Source: Acidobacteriota bacterium
GTDB lineage: Bacteria; Acidobacteriota; Blastocatellia; RBC074
Reading direction: 5' to 3'
NCBI GenBank assembly: GCA_018269055.1
Contig: JAFDVI010000021.1
Coordinates: 1 to 64,000 of the forward strand
DNA: 64,000 nucleotides
In this document: positions 44,656 through 54,246 of the stretch, piece after piece
Position numbering within the stretch: the first letter of the stretch is position 1
Layout: the number at the start of each line of letters is the position of its first letter
Position numbers and translations under genes: made by a program
The notes under the pieces: generated by a model
Told to the model about the DNA's origin: nothing
The model's database searches: none
Seen by the model: the letters and a program-made list of their open reading frames with translations, nothing else

Positions 44656-45240
44656 ATGAACGAGGAAAGAGAAAATGGAATTGTCATCGGAATCGTAGAC
44701 GATCTGAAAGACGAAGAAGGCTTGGGGCGCGTGAAGGTGCGATATCCGAATCACAGTGATCAGAAAAGCCATTGGGCGCGAATGGTCACCCCAATGGCGG
44801 GGAAGGATCGGGGCATGCGCTTCCCGTATGAAAAAGATGACGAGGTGCTGGTGGCCTTCGAGTACGGCAATCCGCGGCGGCCTTACATCCTGGGCGGATT
44901 GTGGAGCAACGTTGATAAGCCTCCGGCTGACGACGGGCAGACGCCGAAGAGCAATTGGCGCTTCATCCAATCACGCAGCGGCCACATCCTGCGATTTGAC
45001 GACACCAGCGGCAAGGAGAAGATCGAGATCATCGCCAAAGACAGCAAGCGCAAAATCGTCATTGATGCCTCCGGCCAGAAGATTCAGATCATTTGCGACA
45101 GCGGCGATGTCGAGGTTTCGGCCAAGGCAGGAACCGTCAAAGTCGAAGCCGGGTCCGTCGAAGTGAAAGCGACGGCGGATATGAAGCTCGAAGCGGGCGG
45201 AACGCTGACGATCAAAGGCGCGACGGTCAACATCAACTGA
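44656..45240 (+). CDS. Spike protein gpV/gp5-like (C-terminal part of Pvc8)
   Basis: The 194-residue product has an OB-fold baseplate-V domain (GIVIGIVDDLKDEEGLGRVK, RFPYEKDDEVLVAFEYGNP, RRPYILGGLWS). A C-terminal run of short beta repeats follows, from about 120 to the end (VEVSAKAGTVKVEAGSVEVK), typical of a triple-stranded beta-helix spike. Together with the hub gene before it, it forms a split VgrG-like spike. It carries no extra effector domain. Confidence 0.93.
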   Translation: MNEERENGIVIGIVDDLKDEEGLGRVKVRYPNHSDQKSHWARMVTPMAGKDRGMRFPYEKDDEVLVAFEYGNPRRPYILGGLWSNVDKPPADDGQTPKSNWRFIQSRSGHILRFDDTSGKEKIEIIAKDSKRKIVIDASGQKIQIICDSGDVEVSAKAGTVKVEAGSVEVKATADMKLEAGGTLTIKGATVNIN

Positions 45241-45259
45241 TTCGACAGAGGGATTTGCC

Positions 45260-45649
45260 ATGGGAAAGCCGGCAGCAAAACAGGGCGACCACATCACCGC
45301 GATTGATATGCATTTGATTCAACCGCCGCCGCCGGCTTCGCCCGTCCTGGTGCCGCACCCGTTCGACGGAATCATTGACGGCGCCTTAAGCAGCAACGTC
45401 AACATCGAAAACCATCCCGCAGCCACCGTCAACAGCACTGCGACGAATACTCCGCCGCACATTCCGCAGGGCGGGACCTTTGTCAATCCGCCGAAGAATC
45501 GCGCGCAGATCATTCTGGGCAGCGCGACGGTCTTCATCAATAAAAAGCCGGCTGCGCGTGCGGGCGACACGGCGCTGACCTGCAACGATCCGGTTGATCT
45601 GCCGGTCGGCAAGGTCGTGGCTGTCAGTACGGTCTTGATCGGAGGTTGA
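45260..45649 (+). CDS. PAAR-like spike tip protein (Pvc10-like)
   Basis: The 129-residue product is a PAAR-like protein that sharpens the spike: AAKQGDHITAIDMHLI at the N-terminus, and later AQIILGSATVFINKKPAARA followed by GDTAL, the usual internal PAAR pattern. GAGGG precedes the ATG. It lies between the spike and gp25. There is no C-terminal toxin extension. Confidence 0.88.
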   Translation: MGKPAAKQGDHITAIDMHLIQPPPPASPVLVPHPFDGIIDGALSSNVNIENHPAATVNSTATNTPPHIPQGGTFVNPPKNRAQIILGSATVFINKKPAARAGDTALTCNDPVDLPVGKVVAVSTVLIGG

Positions 45650-45650
45650 G

Positions 45651-46049
45651 ATGGCGAATGAGTTTCTTGGACGTGGCTGGGCCTTTCCCATCAAGCCGGA
45701 TTTGAACGGGCGACTGACGTTTCTGAGCGGGGAGGAAAAGATTCGGCAGAGCATCTGGATCATTTTGGGCACTGCGCCGGGCGAACGCCAAATGCTGCCG
45801 GAGTTCGGCTGCGGCATTCACGATCTGGTGTTTGAACCGAACACCGTGGCGCTGCGCGGGTTTGTGCAAACAAGGGTGCGCGACGCGCTGACGCGTTGGG
45901 AACCGCGCATTGACGTGATTGACGTGCGCGTCGAAACGCCGCCCGAAGCCCGCAACTATTTGCTGATTCGCGTTGATTATCGCATCCGCAGCAACAACGC
46001 ATTTTTCAATCTGGTCTATCCCTTCTTCATCAATGAAGGAGTTGGTTGA
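45651..46049 (+). CDS. Baseplate wedge protein gp25/GPW-like (Pvc9-like)
   Basis: The 132-residue product matches the gp25 family, which nucleates the sheath at the baseplate. The signature is SGEEKIRQSIWIILGTAPGE, then RQMLPEFGCGIHDLVFEPN. The ATG directly follows the PAAR stop (TGAGATG) with GGAGG upstream, so the two are translationally coupled. Confidence 0.94.
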   Translation: MANEFLGRGWAFPIKPDLNGRLTFLSGEEKIRQSIWIILGTAPGERQMLPEFGCGIHDLVFEPNTVALRGFVQTRVRDALTRWEPRIDVIDVRVETPPEARNYLLIRVDYRIRSNNAFFNLVYPFFINEGVG

Positions 46050-46060
46050 GGAGAGCCATC

Positions 46061-48097
46061 GTGCCACTGGAAGCGCCAAATCTGGACACACGGACCTTTG
46101 CCGAGCTTGTACGAACGGCGCAATTGCGTATCCCCCGCTACACGCCGGAATGGACTGACTTCAACGAAAGTGATCCCGGCAATACGCTCTTGCAGCTTTT
46201 CGCCTGGCTGACCGAGATGATGTTGTTCCAGATGAACCGTGTGCCGGATCGGAACTACATCAAGTTCCTGCAGCTCCTCGGATTGGAGTTGCGACCGGCG
46301 CAACCGGCGACAGCGCACCTGACCTTCTCTCCCATCGAAGGCGCCCCGGATGTTCAGCCGGTTTTGCCGCGTTCACAAATTGCCGCGCAACCATCCGGCG
46401 GAGGCGACGCGGTCACCTTTGAAACGATCGAAGGACTCAGCCTGATTCGCGTACCGCTCGCCGCTGTGCAGGTCTTCGACGGCAGCGCTTTTTCGGTCTT
46501 GACGCAGGCGAACGAAATCCCTGGCACAACCTTCCGTCCGTTTGGGTGGATACCGCAAGTCGGCAGCGCGCTCTATTTGGGATTCGCCCAACCGGAGAAT
46601 CAGACGACCGGCAGGCTCTTTCCGCAGGAGATGCGATTCAGAGTCTTTCGGCCAATCGCCGAACAGGCGGGACAACCTCAAAACTGCCGCGAACTGAAAC
46701 AGGCCCCGGTTGCTCCGGTCACACTCGTGTGGGAGTACAAGCCGAAGGCGGCAGACCCCAAAGAGCCGCTGCGCTGGCGGCGGTTGAATGTGTTCAAAGA
46801 TGACAGCGTCGCGTTTACGCGCGAAGGTTACATCAACGTCCAGGGGCCTGCTGATATTGTGCCGTCAAAAGAGGGACGGATAACAGATCAGGAATTTTTC
46901 TGGTTGCGTGTTCGTCTGGCCGACCAACTTTATCCGGCGGGCCGCGCGCCGGTCATTGATTTCATACGGCCAAACACGGTGCAGGCCGAAAGCCTCTCGA
47001 CCGTTCGCAACGAACTGGCTGGCATAAGCGAAGGCATCCCGGATCAAACTTTCGCTCTGGTGCATAACCCCATACAGCCGCAATCGCTGGAGCTGTGGAT
47101 TCAGGAGCAGAACGAGGAACCGGAACAATGGACGCGGGTGGATGATTTTTTGGCATCCGGCGCTGAAGACAAACATTTCACGCTCAACCACGTCAGCGGC
47201 GAAATCAGATTTGGCGACGGATCGCGCGGCTTGATTCCGTCGGCGCAGTCCGAAATCGTCGCGCGGCAATATCGCTTCGGCGGCGGAAAGGCGGGAAATG
47301 TTCCGACCGGCGCAATCAGCCAGCCCCTCACCTCGCTGATCGGCGTGGACAAGGTGACCAACGAACGTCCCGCTGTCGGTGGACGCGATGAACAGGATGT
47401 CGAGGAACTGAAGGAGCAAGCGCCGCGCATATTGCGCAGCCAGAACCGCGCAGTATCGGTGGATGATTTTGCGGCGTTGGCCACGCAGATCGGGGAAGTC
47501 GCCAAGGCTGTGGCGCTTCCGCTGGCGCATCCTGATCACCCCGGCGTCGAGGTTCCCGGCGCGATCACAGTGGTCATCGTGCCCGATGCGGACATTGAGG
47601 ACCTTAGCCCCAGACCTTCGCAAGATTTGATCAGCCGCGTTTGCCAGTATCTGGATCAGCGCCGATTGCTTTCCGCCGAGGTTTACATCAAGGGCCCGGA
47701 ATATCAGGCGATCAAAGTCGAAGCCCGTATCGCCGCGCAACCTTACGCTGCCTTCGATGATGTCGAACGCAGAGTGATCAGAGCCATCAACGAATACCTG
47801 GATCCGCTGGGACGGCAATTGATCCGACAGAGTGCGTCCGACGCCAGCGCGGCTCAATCAACGACGACCGCCAGCGCACAGCGCGGAAGCGGGCGGGAAA
47901 TCGGGCGCGATCTGTTTCCGACCAGCCTGATTGGCGTGATTTTGCGCGTGGCGGATGTTGTGGCCGTCCGCCAGTTTGGCCTGATCGTGAATGGCAAGCG
48001 ACACGAAAATATGAATGCAGCGGTGGAAGTGCCACAGGACGGATTGCTTTATGGCGTGAACGAACACGAAATCAACATCGAGCCATTCGTTGAATAG
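46061..48097 (+). CDS. Baseplate J-like protein (Pvc11/gp6-like)
   Basis: This is the central baseplate wedge protein, 678 residues from a GTG at 46061 that has GAGGAG 7 nt upstream. A TTG at 46046, overlapping the gp25 stop, is the alternative. The N-terminus has the typical SDPGNTLLQLFAWLTEMMLF with RVPDRNYIKFLQLLG. The middle and C-terminal parts (VSGEIRFGDGSRGLIPSA, RAVSVDDFAALATQIGEVAK) are standard baseplate-J features. Its length is usual for eCIS members. Confidence 0.92.
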   Translation: MPLEAPNLDTRTFAELVRTAQLRIPRYTPEWTDFNESDPGNTLLQLFAWLTEMMLFQMNRVPDRNYIKFLQLLGLELRPAQPATAHLTFSPIEGAPDVQPVLPRSQIAAQPSGGGDAVTFETIEGLSLIRVPLAAVQVFDGSAFSVLTQANEIPGTTFRPFGWIPQVGSALYLGFAQPENQTTGRLFPQEMRFRVFRPIAEQAGQPQNCRELKQAPVAPVTLVWEYKPKAADPKEPLRWRRLNVFKDDSVAFTREGYINVQGPADIVPSKEGRITDQEFFWLRVRLADQLYPAGRAPVIDFIRPNTVQAESLSTVRNELAGISEGIPDQTFALVHNPIQPQSLELWIQEQNEEPEQWTRVDDFLASGAEDKHFTLNHVSGEIRFGDGSRGLIPSAQSEIVARQYRFGGGKAGNVPTGAISQPLTSLIGVDKVTNERPAVGGRDEQDVEELKEQAPRILRSQNRAVSVDDFAALATQIGEVAKAVALPLAHPDHPGVEVPGAITVVIVPDADIEDLSPRPSQDLISRVCQYLDQRRLLSAEVYIKGPEYQAIKVEARIAAQPYAAFDDVERRVIRAINEYLDPLGRQLIRQSASDASAAQSTTTASAQRGSGREIGRDLFPTSLIGVILRVADVVAVRQFGLIVNGKRHENMNAAVEVPQDGLLYGVNEHEINIEPFVE

Positions 48098-48112
48098 TGA
48101 GCGAGCGAGTTG

Positions 48113-50374
48113 ATGATGCAACCACAAAGACCGACATCCTTGTTGCTGAATGGGCGAATGGACTGGCGCACCCGCCACGCGCGAAATGTGGCCGTTGGCG
48201 CGAACATTCGCCTGGCAGCCGATCCAAAAGGGCCGCTGGCTCTGGCTTCCGCCGATGGCAGCCTGGGCGGTGTTGTACTGCCACGAGGATTCGCGATTGA
48301 TGATGAAGGCCGTTTGTATCTGCTCAAATTGGGCAGGCCCTGGGCTACGGATTCACATCGCTCAACCTGGGTGAAGCGCTTCAATCCGAAGACACGGAAA
48401 TTCGCGCCATTGCCGACCGTAGCGGATAAGGTGGGACCTGATGCGCGGCAGGTGCGGTTGGCGGCCAATCTCGCCGTCGCCCGGCGCAATCTTTATATCG
48501 CCGATTACGGCAACCGCCGTGTGCAGGTCTTTGATACTGAAACGCTGATGCTGCGCCACATCTGGCCATCGCCCGACAAGCAGCGCGTGTGGAGACCGAT
48601 TGATGTCGCAACGCGCGGCGACGCGGCTTACATCCTCGACGGAGGTCAGGGGCGCGTCTACAAACATCGAATCGGCGACGACGATCTATCGCTGGTTGTG
48701 GCGGCGCTTCCTGTGCAAGGTCGCTGGACGCGCGTGGCGGTTGATCTGGCAGGTCGCATTCATCTGCTCGATCTGCCGAAGCCAGGCAAAGGCGCCTCGC
48801 CGCAACCGCGCATCGCAGTGTTCGATCAACAGGGCCAATTTATCGAATTCAATACCGATGCCAATCAGTTTCGGGCGCGCTTTGAAGCGCCGCCGATTCG
48901 ATTGTTCCGGCAGGATGGAACACAGTTGTTCTGCATGCCCGGAAGCCTGGCACGTGACTGCGGACGGCAATTGCCTGCATCGCCGCCAGCGCCCGAAATG
49001 CCTCTGGGGTTGTGTGCGGGCGCAGCCTCTGATGGATTGATCTTCGACCGCCAGGGCGAAAGCGCCACCGTCAATTGGGACGCGTCCGCCGGAGAGAAGC
49101 TCTATGCCACAGAAGGCGTTTGGATCAGCCAGAAACTCGACAGCAAGATCTCGCGCTGCCAGTGGCATCGCATAGAACTAGAGTTGGGCGAATTGCCGCC
49201 GGGCGCGCGTATCGAGGTCAGCACTTTCGCTTTCGAGCCTTCGAATCTGTCCGACCCCGAACCTGATCCCAGAGAGATCAGTGAAAACCTTTGGGCGACG
49301 AGTCTGGCTGTTACCGGTTCATCGCAACCGGCGAATATCAGCGCCACCGCCAGCTCCGAAGAATCGGTGGTGCATAGTCGCGAAGGGCAGTACCTGTGGC
49401 TGAGAATCAAGCTGTCCGGTGACGGTTACGGCTCGCCTGCGGTCAATTCAATTCGCCTGCGCTTCCCGCGCGAATCGTACTTGAATTACCTGCCAGCGAT
49501 TTATTCGGCGGATGACGAAAGCAAACGCTTTCTCGAACGATTTCTGGGAATTGTTCAGACTGAGTGGGATGAGCTGGACCGGCGCATTGAGGAGATCGAG
49601 GTGTTATTCGATCCGAAGGCCGTGCCTGGCGGAGCCTTTCTGGATTATCTGGCGAACTGGCTGGCGCTGCCGCTCGAAGGAAACTGGGATGCTGATCAGC
49701 GGAGGCGTTTGTTGAAAGCGGCTCCGAAGCTTTACCAACAACGCGGCACGCTGGAAGGTTTGCGCGGCTACTTGCAGATCTATTTGCAAAACATGACCGG
49801 CCTCAGCGTCGAAGAGCAGCGCGAATATCCACAGATTGTCGAAGGATTCCGCGAACGCCAGCGATTCATGCTTTCAGTTGACAACGCGGCGGCGCTCGGA
49901 CAGGGCGCGCCGCTGTGGAGCCAGAGCGTGGTCGGGCGATTGCAATTGGGCGTCTTTGCGCGCGAAGGCGAAGTCCGGTTGGTTTCGACGGGCGACCCTG
50001 AGCGGGATTCCTTCCACGAATTCGCGCATCGGTTCCGCGTCTTTGTGCCCGCCGCCTGGGTGCGAACGGATACCGACGAACAAATGCTGCGCCGTGCGAT
50101 TGAGGCGGAAAAACCCGCGCATACCAGTTACGACCTTTGCCTGATCGAGCCAGGTTTCCGCGTCGGATTGCAATCAACCGTCGGCATTGACGCGATTGTC
50201 GGCGCTCACGCAACGACCCGGCTCGGCTGCACACGGCGGGGCGACGAGGGTGAAAACCGACAGCCGGAACATCGGCTGGGTTTCGACACCTTTCTTGGCG
50301 GTCTGCCCGCCGACCAACGCGCATTCCAACTCGATCCGGATGTGCAGATCGGAGTGGACGCGATTCTGAATTGA
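48113..50374 (+). CDS. Tail protein I-like baseplate protein with N-terminal NHL-type propeller (Pvc12-like)
   Basis: The 753-residue product is a two-part protein. The N-terminal half has NHL-like repeats from about residue 54 to 230 (RGFAIDDEGRLYLLKLG, NLYIADYGNRRVQVFDT, PIDVATRGDAAYILDGGQG), consistent with a beta-propeller. The C-terminal part from about 456 (YLPAIYSADDESKRFLERFL, then WDELDRRIEEIEVLFDPK) matches phage tail protein I, a baseplate component that holds fibres. The ATG at 48113 follows the weak site GAGCGAG. A propeller on the tail protein would sit at the particle rim and could bind sugars or proteins. Confidence 0.85.
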   Translation: MMQPQRPTSLLLNGRMDWRTRHARNVAVGANIRLAADPKGPLALASADGSLGGVVLPRGFAIDDEGRLYLLKLGRPWATDSHRSTWVKRFNPKTRKFAPLPTVADKVGPDARQVRLAANLAVARRNLYIADYGNRRVQVFDTETLMLRHIWPSPDKQRVWRPIDVATRGDAAYILDGGQGRVYKHRIGDDDLSLVVAALPVQGRWTRVAVDLAGRIHLLDLPKPGKGASPQPRIAVFDQQGQFIEFNTDANQFRARFEAPPIRLFRQDGTQLFCMPGSLARDCGRQLPASPPAPEMPLGLCAGAASDGLIFDRQGESATVNWDASAGEKLYATEGVWISQKLDSKISRCQWHRIELELGELPPGARIEVSTFAFEPSNLSDPEPDPREISENLWATSLAVTGSSQPANISATASSEESVVHSREGQYLWLRIKLSGDGYGSPAVNSIRLRFPRESYLNYLPAIYSADDESKRFLERFLGIVQTEWDELDRRIEEIEVLFDPKAVPGGAFLDYLANWLALPLEGNWDADQRRRLLKAAPKLYQQRGTLEGLRGYLQIYLQNMTGLSVEEQREYPQIVEGFRERQRFMLSVDNAAALGQGAPLWSQSVVGRLQLGVFAREGEVRLVSTGDPERDSFHEFAHRFRVFVPAAWVRTDTDEQMLRRAIEAEKPAHTSYDLCLIEPGFRVGLQSTVGIDAIVGAHATTRLGCTRRGDEGENRQPEHRLGFDTFLGGLPADQRAFQLDPDVQIGVDAILN

Positions 50375-50392
50375 AGCAAGAGGAGAAATGCA

Positions 50393-51727
50393 ATGGGGAA
50401 CGAGCAACCTCAAAACGAGTGCGGATCGGAATGCGGCGCAATTGCCATCGAACGTAACCGCTACTTCACGGGGAAATTCATGGCGGCGCGCGATTTTCAG
50501 GCCGATCAAAATTACTTCCTAACGCATCACCGGTTTCACAATCGCCTGCTGCACGGTTGGGGCATAGTTTGCGGGTTGGAGGTCAAACATCATCCTGACA
50601 AGTACAAAGGCCATGACACCGAATGTGCACGCCGCTGGGTGGTGATCAATGCGGGTGTTGCGCTTGATTGCTGTGGCCGCGAACTGACGCTGTCCAAGAA
50701 GACGGCATTCAAATTGCCTCTGCCGCCGGCGGGTCAGGAGCCCAACAGCCCGGCGATGCCTGAGCAGAACACAGCCGCTGCGGAAAAAGACGTCATGCGC
50801 GAGCCTTTTCTGATCGCATTGCGGTATCGCGAAGAAGAGATCGAACAGGTCGCGGCATTGAGCCACGAAAGCGGTTGCGACGCTTCGCGCAAACAGGCGA
50901 ACCGGATACGCGAGAGAGCGGATATTGTTTTCGTGCGCCTGAGCGATGTCGAAGACGATTGCTGGCGAATGCCGGGCGGCGAGTTGAAGGATCACGCAGA
51001 AAGGCCTGAAGGCGACTGTCATGACGAACAGCAGAGAGGCTGCCACGATGATTGTCCTGATCCCCTGCCCGGCCCTGCGGGGGCTTGTTTGGACCCGGTT
51101 TGTCCCTGCGGCCACATCGTCCCGCTGGCGTTGATCAAATTCGACCCGAACCATCCTGAGGAAGGCTTCGAGATTGACACCGACGGGCGGCGGCGGTTGC
51201 CTACCCCGCCTCATCTGTTGACACATATCGTTCAAACCAACTGGACCCACGGCGAAGAGATTCCCTTGAAAAAATTGCGCGAGGAAATGAACGGGCGCCT
51301 GGTGATTAGCTTCGACCGCAAGATCAAAAACGGCGATGGCCACGGAACCGGCGTCAATGGCTATACCTTCGTCGTCGAATACGGCGGCATTCAGCGCGAT
51401 ATAGAGTTCCTGCCCTTTGATCGCAATTATCCGCCGCATCTCGAAGACGATTGCCGTGCGGTCTTCACGATCTCGCCCGACCATATTGCCAGAGATCAAG
51501 ACAACATCGCGGGCAGCCTGGTTTACGTCACGCTGAAATGCGATTTCATACTGGATTGCCACGGCAACTCGGTGGACGGGGATCACATCGGCGGACGGCT
51601 GCCGACTGGAAACGGAACGCCGGGCGGCAAATTCGAAAGCTGGTTTCGCGTCGTCCACGACAGGCGGCGCAAACCGCACGATGAATATGACGAGGAGGAA
51701 AGATGGCAACAACAACGCGAAGCGTGA
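50393..51727 (+). CDS. eCIS-associated paralogue A (shared N-terminal module, Cys/His-rich cluster)
   Basis: I cannot name the family. The 444-residue product is the first of four tandem genes sharing an N-terminal module of about 100 residues. Here the module reads RYFTGKFMAARDFQADQNYF, then LLHGWGIVCGLEV and a CCGREL turn. Residues about 207-242 form a Cys/His-rich cluster with seven Cys and three His within about 33 residues, ending in CPCGH, which may bind metal. The C-terminal part looks beta-rich. A GAGGAG site precedes the ATG. It follows the tail protein I gene directly and may be a fibre or baseplate-peripheral protein. Confidence 0.65.
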   Translation: MGNEQPQNECGSECGAIAIERNRYFTGKFMAARDFQADQNYFLTHHRFHNRLLHGWGIVCGLEVKHHPDKYKGHDTECARRWVVINAGVALDCCGRELTLSKKTAFKLPLPPAGQEPNSPAMPEQNTAAAEKDVMREPFLIALRYREEEIEQVAALSHESGCDASRKQANRIRERADIVFVRLSDVEDDCWRMPGGELKDHAERPEGDCHDEQQRGCHDDCPDPLPGPAGACLDPVCPCGHIVPLALIKFDPNHPEEGFEIDTDGRRRLPTPPHLLTHIVQTNWTHGEEIPLKKLREEMNGRLVISFDRKIKNGDGHGTGVNGYTFVVEYGGIQRDIEFLPFDRNYPPHLEDDCRAVFTISPDHIARDQDNIAGSLVYVTLKCDFILDCHGNSVDGDHIGGRLPTGNGTPGGKFESWFRVVHDRRRKPHDEYDEEERWQQQREA

Positions 51728-54246
51728 CCGTATCAACGTCACACTCAACATCGCTTGCGAGCCAGCAGAAAACCAACGGGCAGTGCCAATGCGGCTGCGC
51801 GTCTTGCCAACAGATTTGCTGCCAGCTTGATTGCATCGTGCAGCCCCGCTTTTTTTGCGGGCAACTCCTTACAGATCAGGACCTCAATGCAATGCTCGGC
51901 TGGGCGCAGAATAAATTCCGTCTGGCTCGTTATCGGCACGGATGGGGAGTCGCCTGCGGATTGGATGTGCGTTGCGACCCTGCCCCTCAACACACTGCTC
52001 GCGTCATTGTCGGGCCGGGGTACGCCGTGGATTGTTGCGGCGACGACATCATCGTTTGCCAGGATGAAGTGGTTGACCTTTCCGGCGTTTGCAGCAATGT
52101 GAAAGACAAATGCGAGGAATGGTGGAAGACGACCGATCCGAATGCGCCGGACGTCGTCGTCGGCCCACATTCAATTAAGGCTGACAAGGCACGCATCGTT
52201 GATCTCTACATTCGCTATGCGGAAGAGTCCTCCGAGCCGCAATTGGTGGTGGGCGCGAGCGCCTGCAAAGGCTCAGGAACTTGCGAACCCACGCGCACGC
52301 GCGAAAGTTTTGTCATCACCTGGCAGCCGGTGGCCGCGGGCGGCGGCGACCCGATGACGGCGACAGCCGCAAACTGGCGCAAGGCTTACGACAAATGTTC
52401 GGAAGTGCTCGGCAAATTCACAGCGCAATTTCCGAAGCTTTCTGTCGCCGACGGACAGCAGGTGAAAAACTGGTTGCTGTGTTGGATCAAGGATCATCCG
52501 TTACACCAATTCTGTTTTCTGCGCGACCAGATTGATGAAATGGAAGACGTTTCGTTCAAGGACGCAAAAACGGTCACAGGCCTGCTGTTTTGGATCATTC
52601 AGGATTGCCGCAATGCATTTTTAAGCGGCGCGTGTTTCGGCTGTGAAGAAAATCAGGGAGTGCCATTGGCCAGAATTTATCTGGAAATCAACGACCAGCC
52701 GAACAAACCGCCTTGCAACGTGGTGGCGATTGATTCGTATCCGCCCCATCGCCGCCCGCTACGCCAAGAGGGTTGGCCGGCGCCGTTGGGTAAGGTCAAC
52801 TTAAGCCGGTTTATCTGGCATTGCTGGGAGGAAGTGTGCCGTGAATTGGATGACCTCGGCGTGCATATTTCCGGCACCACTCAATTCGTCATCCCCTCAA
52901 CGCTTGAAGACCTGGAAGAGGCACTCTCATGCGAACCGTTTGTTTCGTGCGCCGAGGAATGGAAAGGAAACACGCGCGTCTCCCAGGCCTTGGTGGTCGA
53001 GCTGTTCGATTTCAACGGCCATTGTCAGCGAGTGATTGGTATCTGTCCTCCCAAACAGCGGACAGAACCGGCCACGCAGCCCGGGGTCTCGGTGACAAAG
53101 ACCAGCAAGCAGGAAAGCGCCAAGCCTGGCGACGTCGTCCGTTACGAGATCGTCTTAACCAACACCGGAAACACGCTGGTGACGGTTAAGGTCGAGGATA
53201 TTGCCTTGAACAAGACAATCGTCTTGGGGAGCAATCTGACACTCTCTCCGGGCGAAAGCAGAAGTTTCTTGGCGGAGACACCAGTGCCGCCAGGCGTTTC
53301 GATCAAAGAGCTGACCAACCGTGTGTTGGTAACGGGAACCAGCCCCGACGGACAGTCGGTTAAGACGGAAACCAGCCATACGATGCCGATCACTCCGGCA
53401 ACCGAAACCAAGCCAGGGGTGACCGTAACCAAGAGCAGCAAGCAGGACAAAGCAGTCCCAGGCAAGTTGGTGAATTACACCATCACCGTGGCGAACACCG
53501 GCAACGTTGAGGTGACTTTGAAAGTTGAGGACACCATCCTGGGCAAGACAACTGTTTTGTTCGATGGCCTGAGCCTTGCGCCGGGCGAAACAAGGTCGTT
53601 TGACCCGGAATTTCTGGTACCCGCAAACATTCCGGACAAAGAGCTGACCAACCGCGTGCTGGTGACGGGAATGAGTGCGGATGGGAAGCCGGTCAAGGCG
53701 GTTGCGAGCCACACGTTCCCGGTCGGTCCGGTTACAACCCCCAACATCGCCGTGAATATGACAAGTTCCCTGACCAGAGTGCTGCCGAATGAAGAGGTGA
53801 CGTTCAAAACCACCGTCGCCAACACCGGAGATACTGATTTGACGATGGACGTAGAGGAAAAATTCGATGGCAAGATTGAGCTTTTGGCGGAATCGCTTGT
53901 ATTACCTCCCGGCGCGGACCGGGTTTTTGAGCGGTCATTCAAGCCGGACCAAGCCAGGTTGGGGACGCGACTGGTGAGGCAAGTGAGCGCAGTGGGAATG
54001 ACCAACGACGGCAAGACAGTTTCGGATGATGCCTCACTCGATATTCCAGTCGTCGCGAAAGTCACCAGACTTACCGATATTCACAACATTGGGCCGGCCA
54101 GCGAAGAGGTCTTAAAGAATGCCGGGATTCTATTCGCAGAGGATTTGGCGGACGTCCCCCTTGCGAAGTTGAAAGAGCTATTTCCAAAAGCAAGTGAGGG
54201 TAGATTGAACGAATGGATACAAGACTCCAAAAACCTGCCGCAGTGA
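51703..54246 (+). CDS. eCIS-associated paralogue B (shared module, three Ig-like repeats, C-terminal helix-hairpin-helix)
   Basis: The 847-residue product begins inside the end of paralogue A (25-nt overlap), with GAGGAGG before the ATG. A Cys-rich start (CQCGCASCQQICCQLDC) leads into the shared module (RFFCGQLLTDQDLNAMLGWA, then HGWGVACGLDV and DCCGDD). From about 460 to 785 there are three tandem DUF11-type Ig-like repeats, each with TNTGNT-like or ANTGN-like loops and a PGETRSF/PGESRSF motif. The last about 58 residues (LTDIHNIGPASEEVLKNAGI and on) look like a DUF4332-type helix-hairpin-helix, a fold otherwise known from nucleic-acid binding. The architecture resembles an extended fibre with a small terminal domain. 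Function is inferred only. Confidence 0.68.
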   Translation: MATTTRSVTVSTSHSTSLASQQKTNGQCQCGCASCQQICCQLDCIVQPRFFCGQLLTDQDLNAMLGWAQNKFRLARYRHGWGVACGLDVRCDPAPQHTARVIVGPGYAVDCCGDDIIVCQDEVVDLSGVCSNVKDKCEEWWKTTDPNAPDVVVGPHSIKADKARIVDLYIRYAEESSEPQLVVGASACKGSGTCEPTRTRESFVITWQPVAAGGGDPMTATAANWRKAYDKCSEVLGKFTAQFPKLSVADGQQVKNWLLCWIKDHPLHQFCFLRDQIDEMEDVSFKDAKTVTGLLFWIIQDCRNAFLSGACFGCEENQGVPLARIYLEINDQPNKPPCNVVAIDSYPPHRRPLRQEGWPAPLGKVNLSRFIWHCWEEVCRELDDLGVHISGTTQFVIPSTLEDLEEALSCEPFVSCAEEWKGNTRVSQALVVELFDFNGHCQRVIGICPPKQRTEPATQPGVSVTKTSKQESAKPGDVVRYEIVLTNTGNTLVTVKVEDIALNKTIVLGSNLTLSPGESRSFLAETPVPPGVSIKELTNRVLVTGTSPDGQSVKTETSHTMPITPATETKPGVTVTKSSKQDKAVPGKLVNYTITVANTGNVEVTLKVEDTILGKTTVLFDGLSLAPGETRSFDPEFLVPANIPDKELTNRVLVTGMSADGKPVKAVASHTFPVGPVTTPNIAVNMTSSLTRVLPNEEVTFKTTVANTGDTDLTMDVEEKFDGKIELLAESLVLPPGADRVFERSFKPDQARLGTRLVRQVSAVGMTNDGKTVSDDASLDIPVVAKVTRLTDIHNIGPASEEVLKNAGILFAEDLADVPLAKLKELFPKASEGRLNEWIQDSKNLPQ

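Noticed and set aside
46865..47857. Reverse-strand open frame of 330 codons in the baseplate J gene
   Set aside because: Antisense shadow of a clear baseplate J gene.
50519..51751. Reverse-strand open frame of 410 codons opposite paralogue A
   Set aside because: The forward frame has the module shared with three neighbours and a good ribosome-binding site; the reverse frame has neither.
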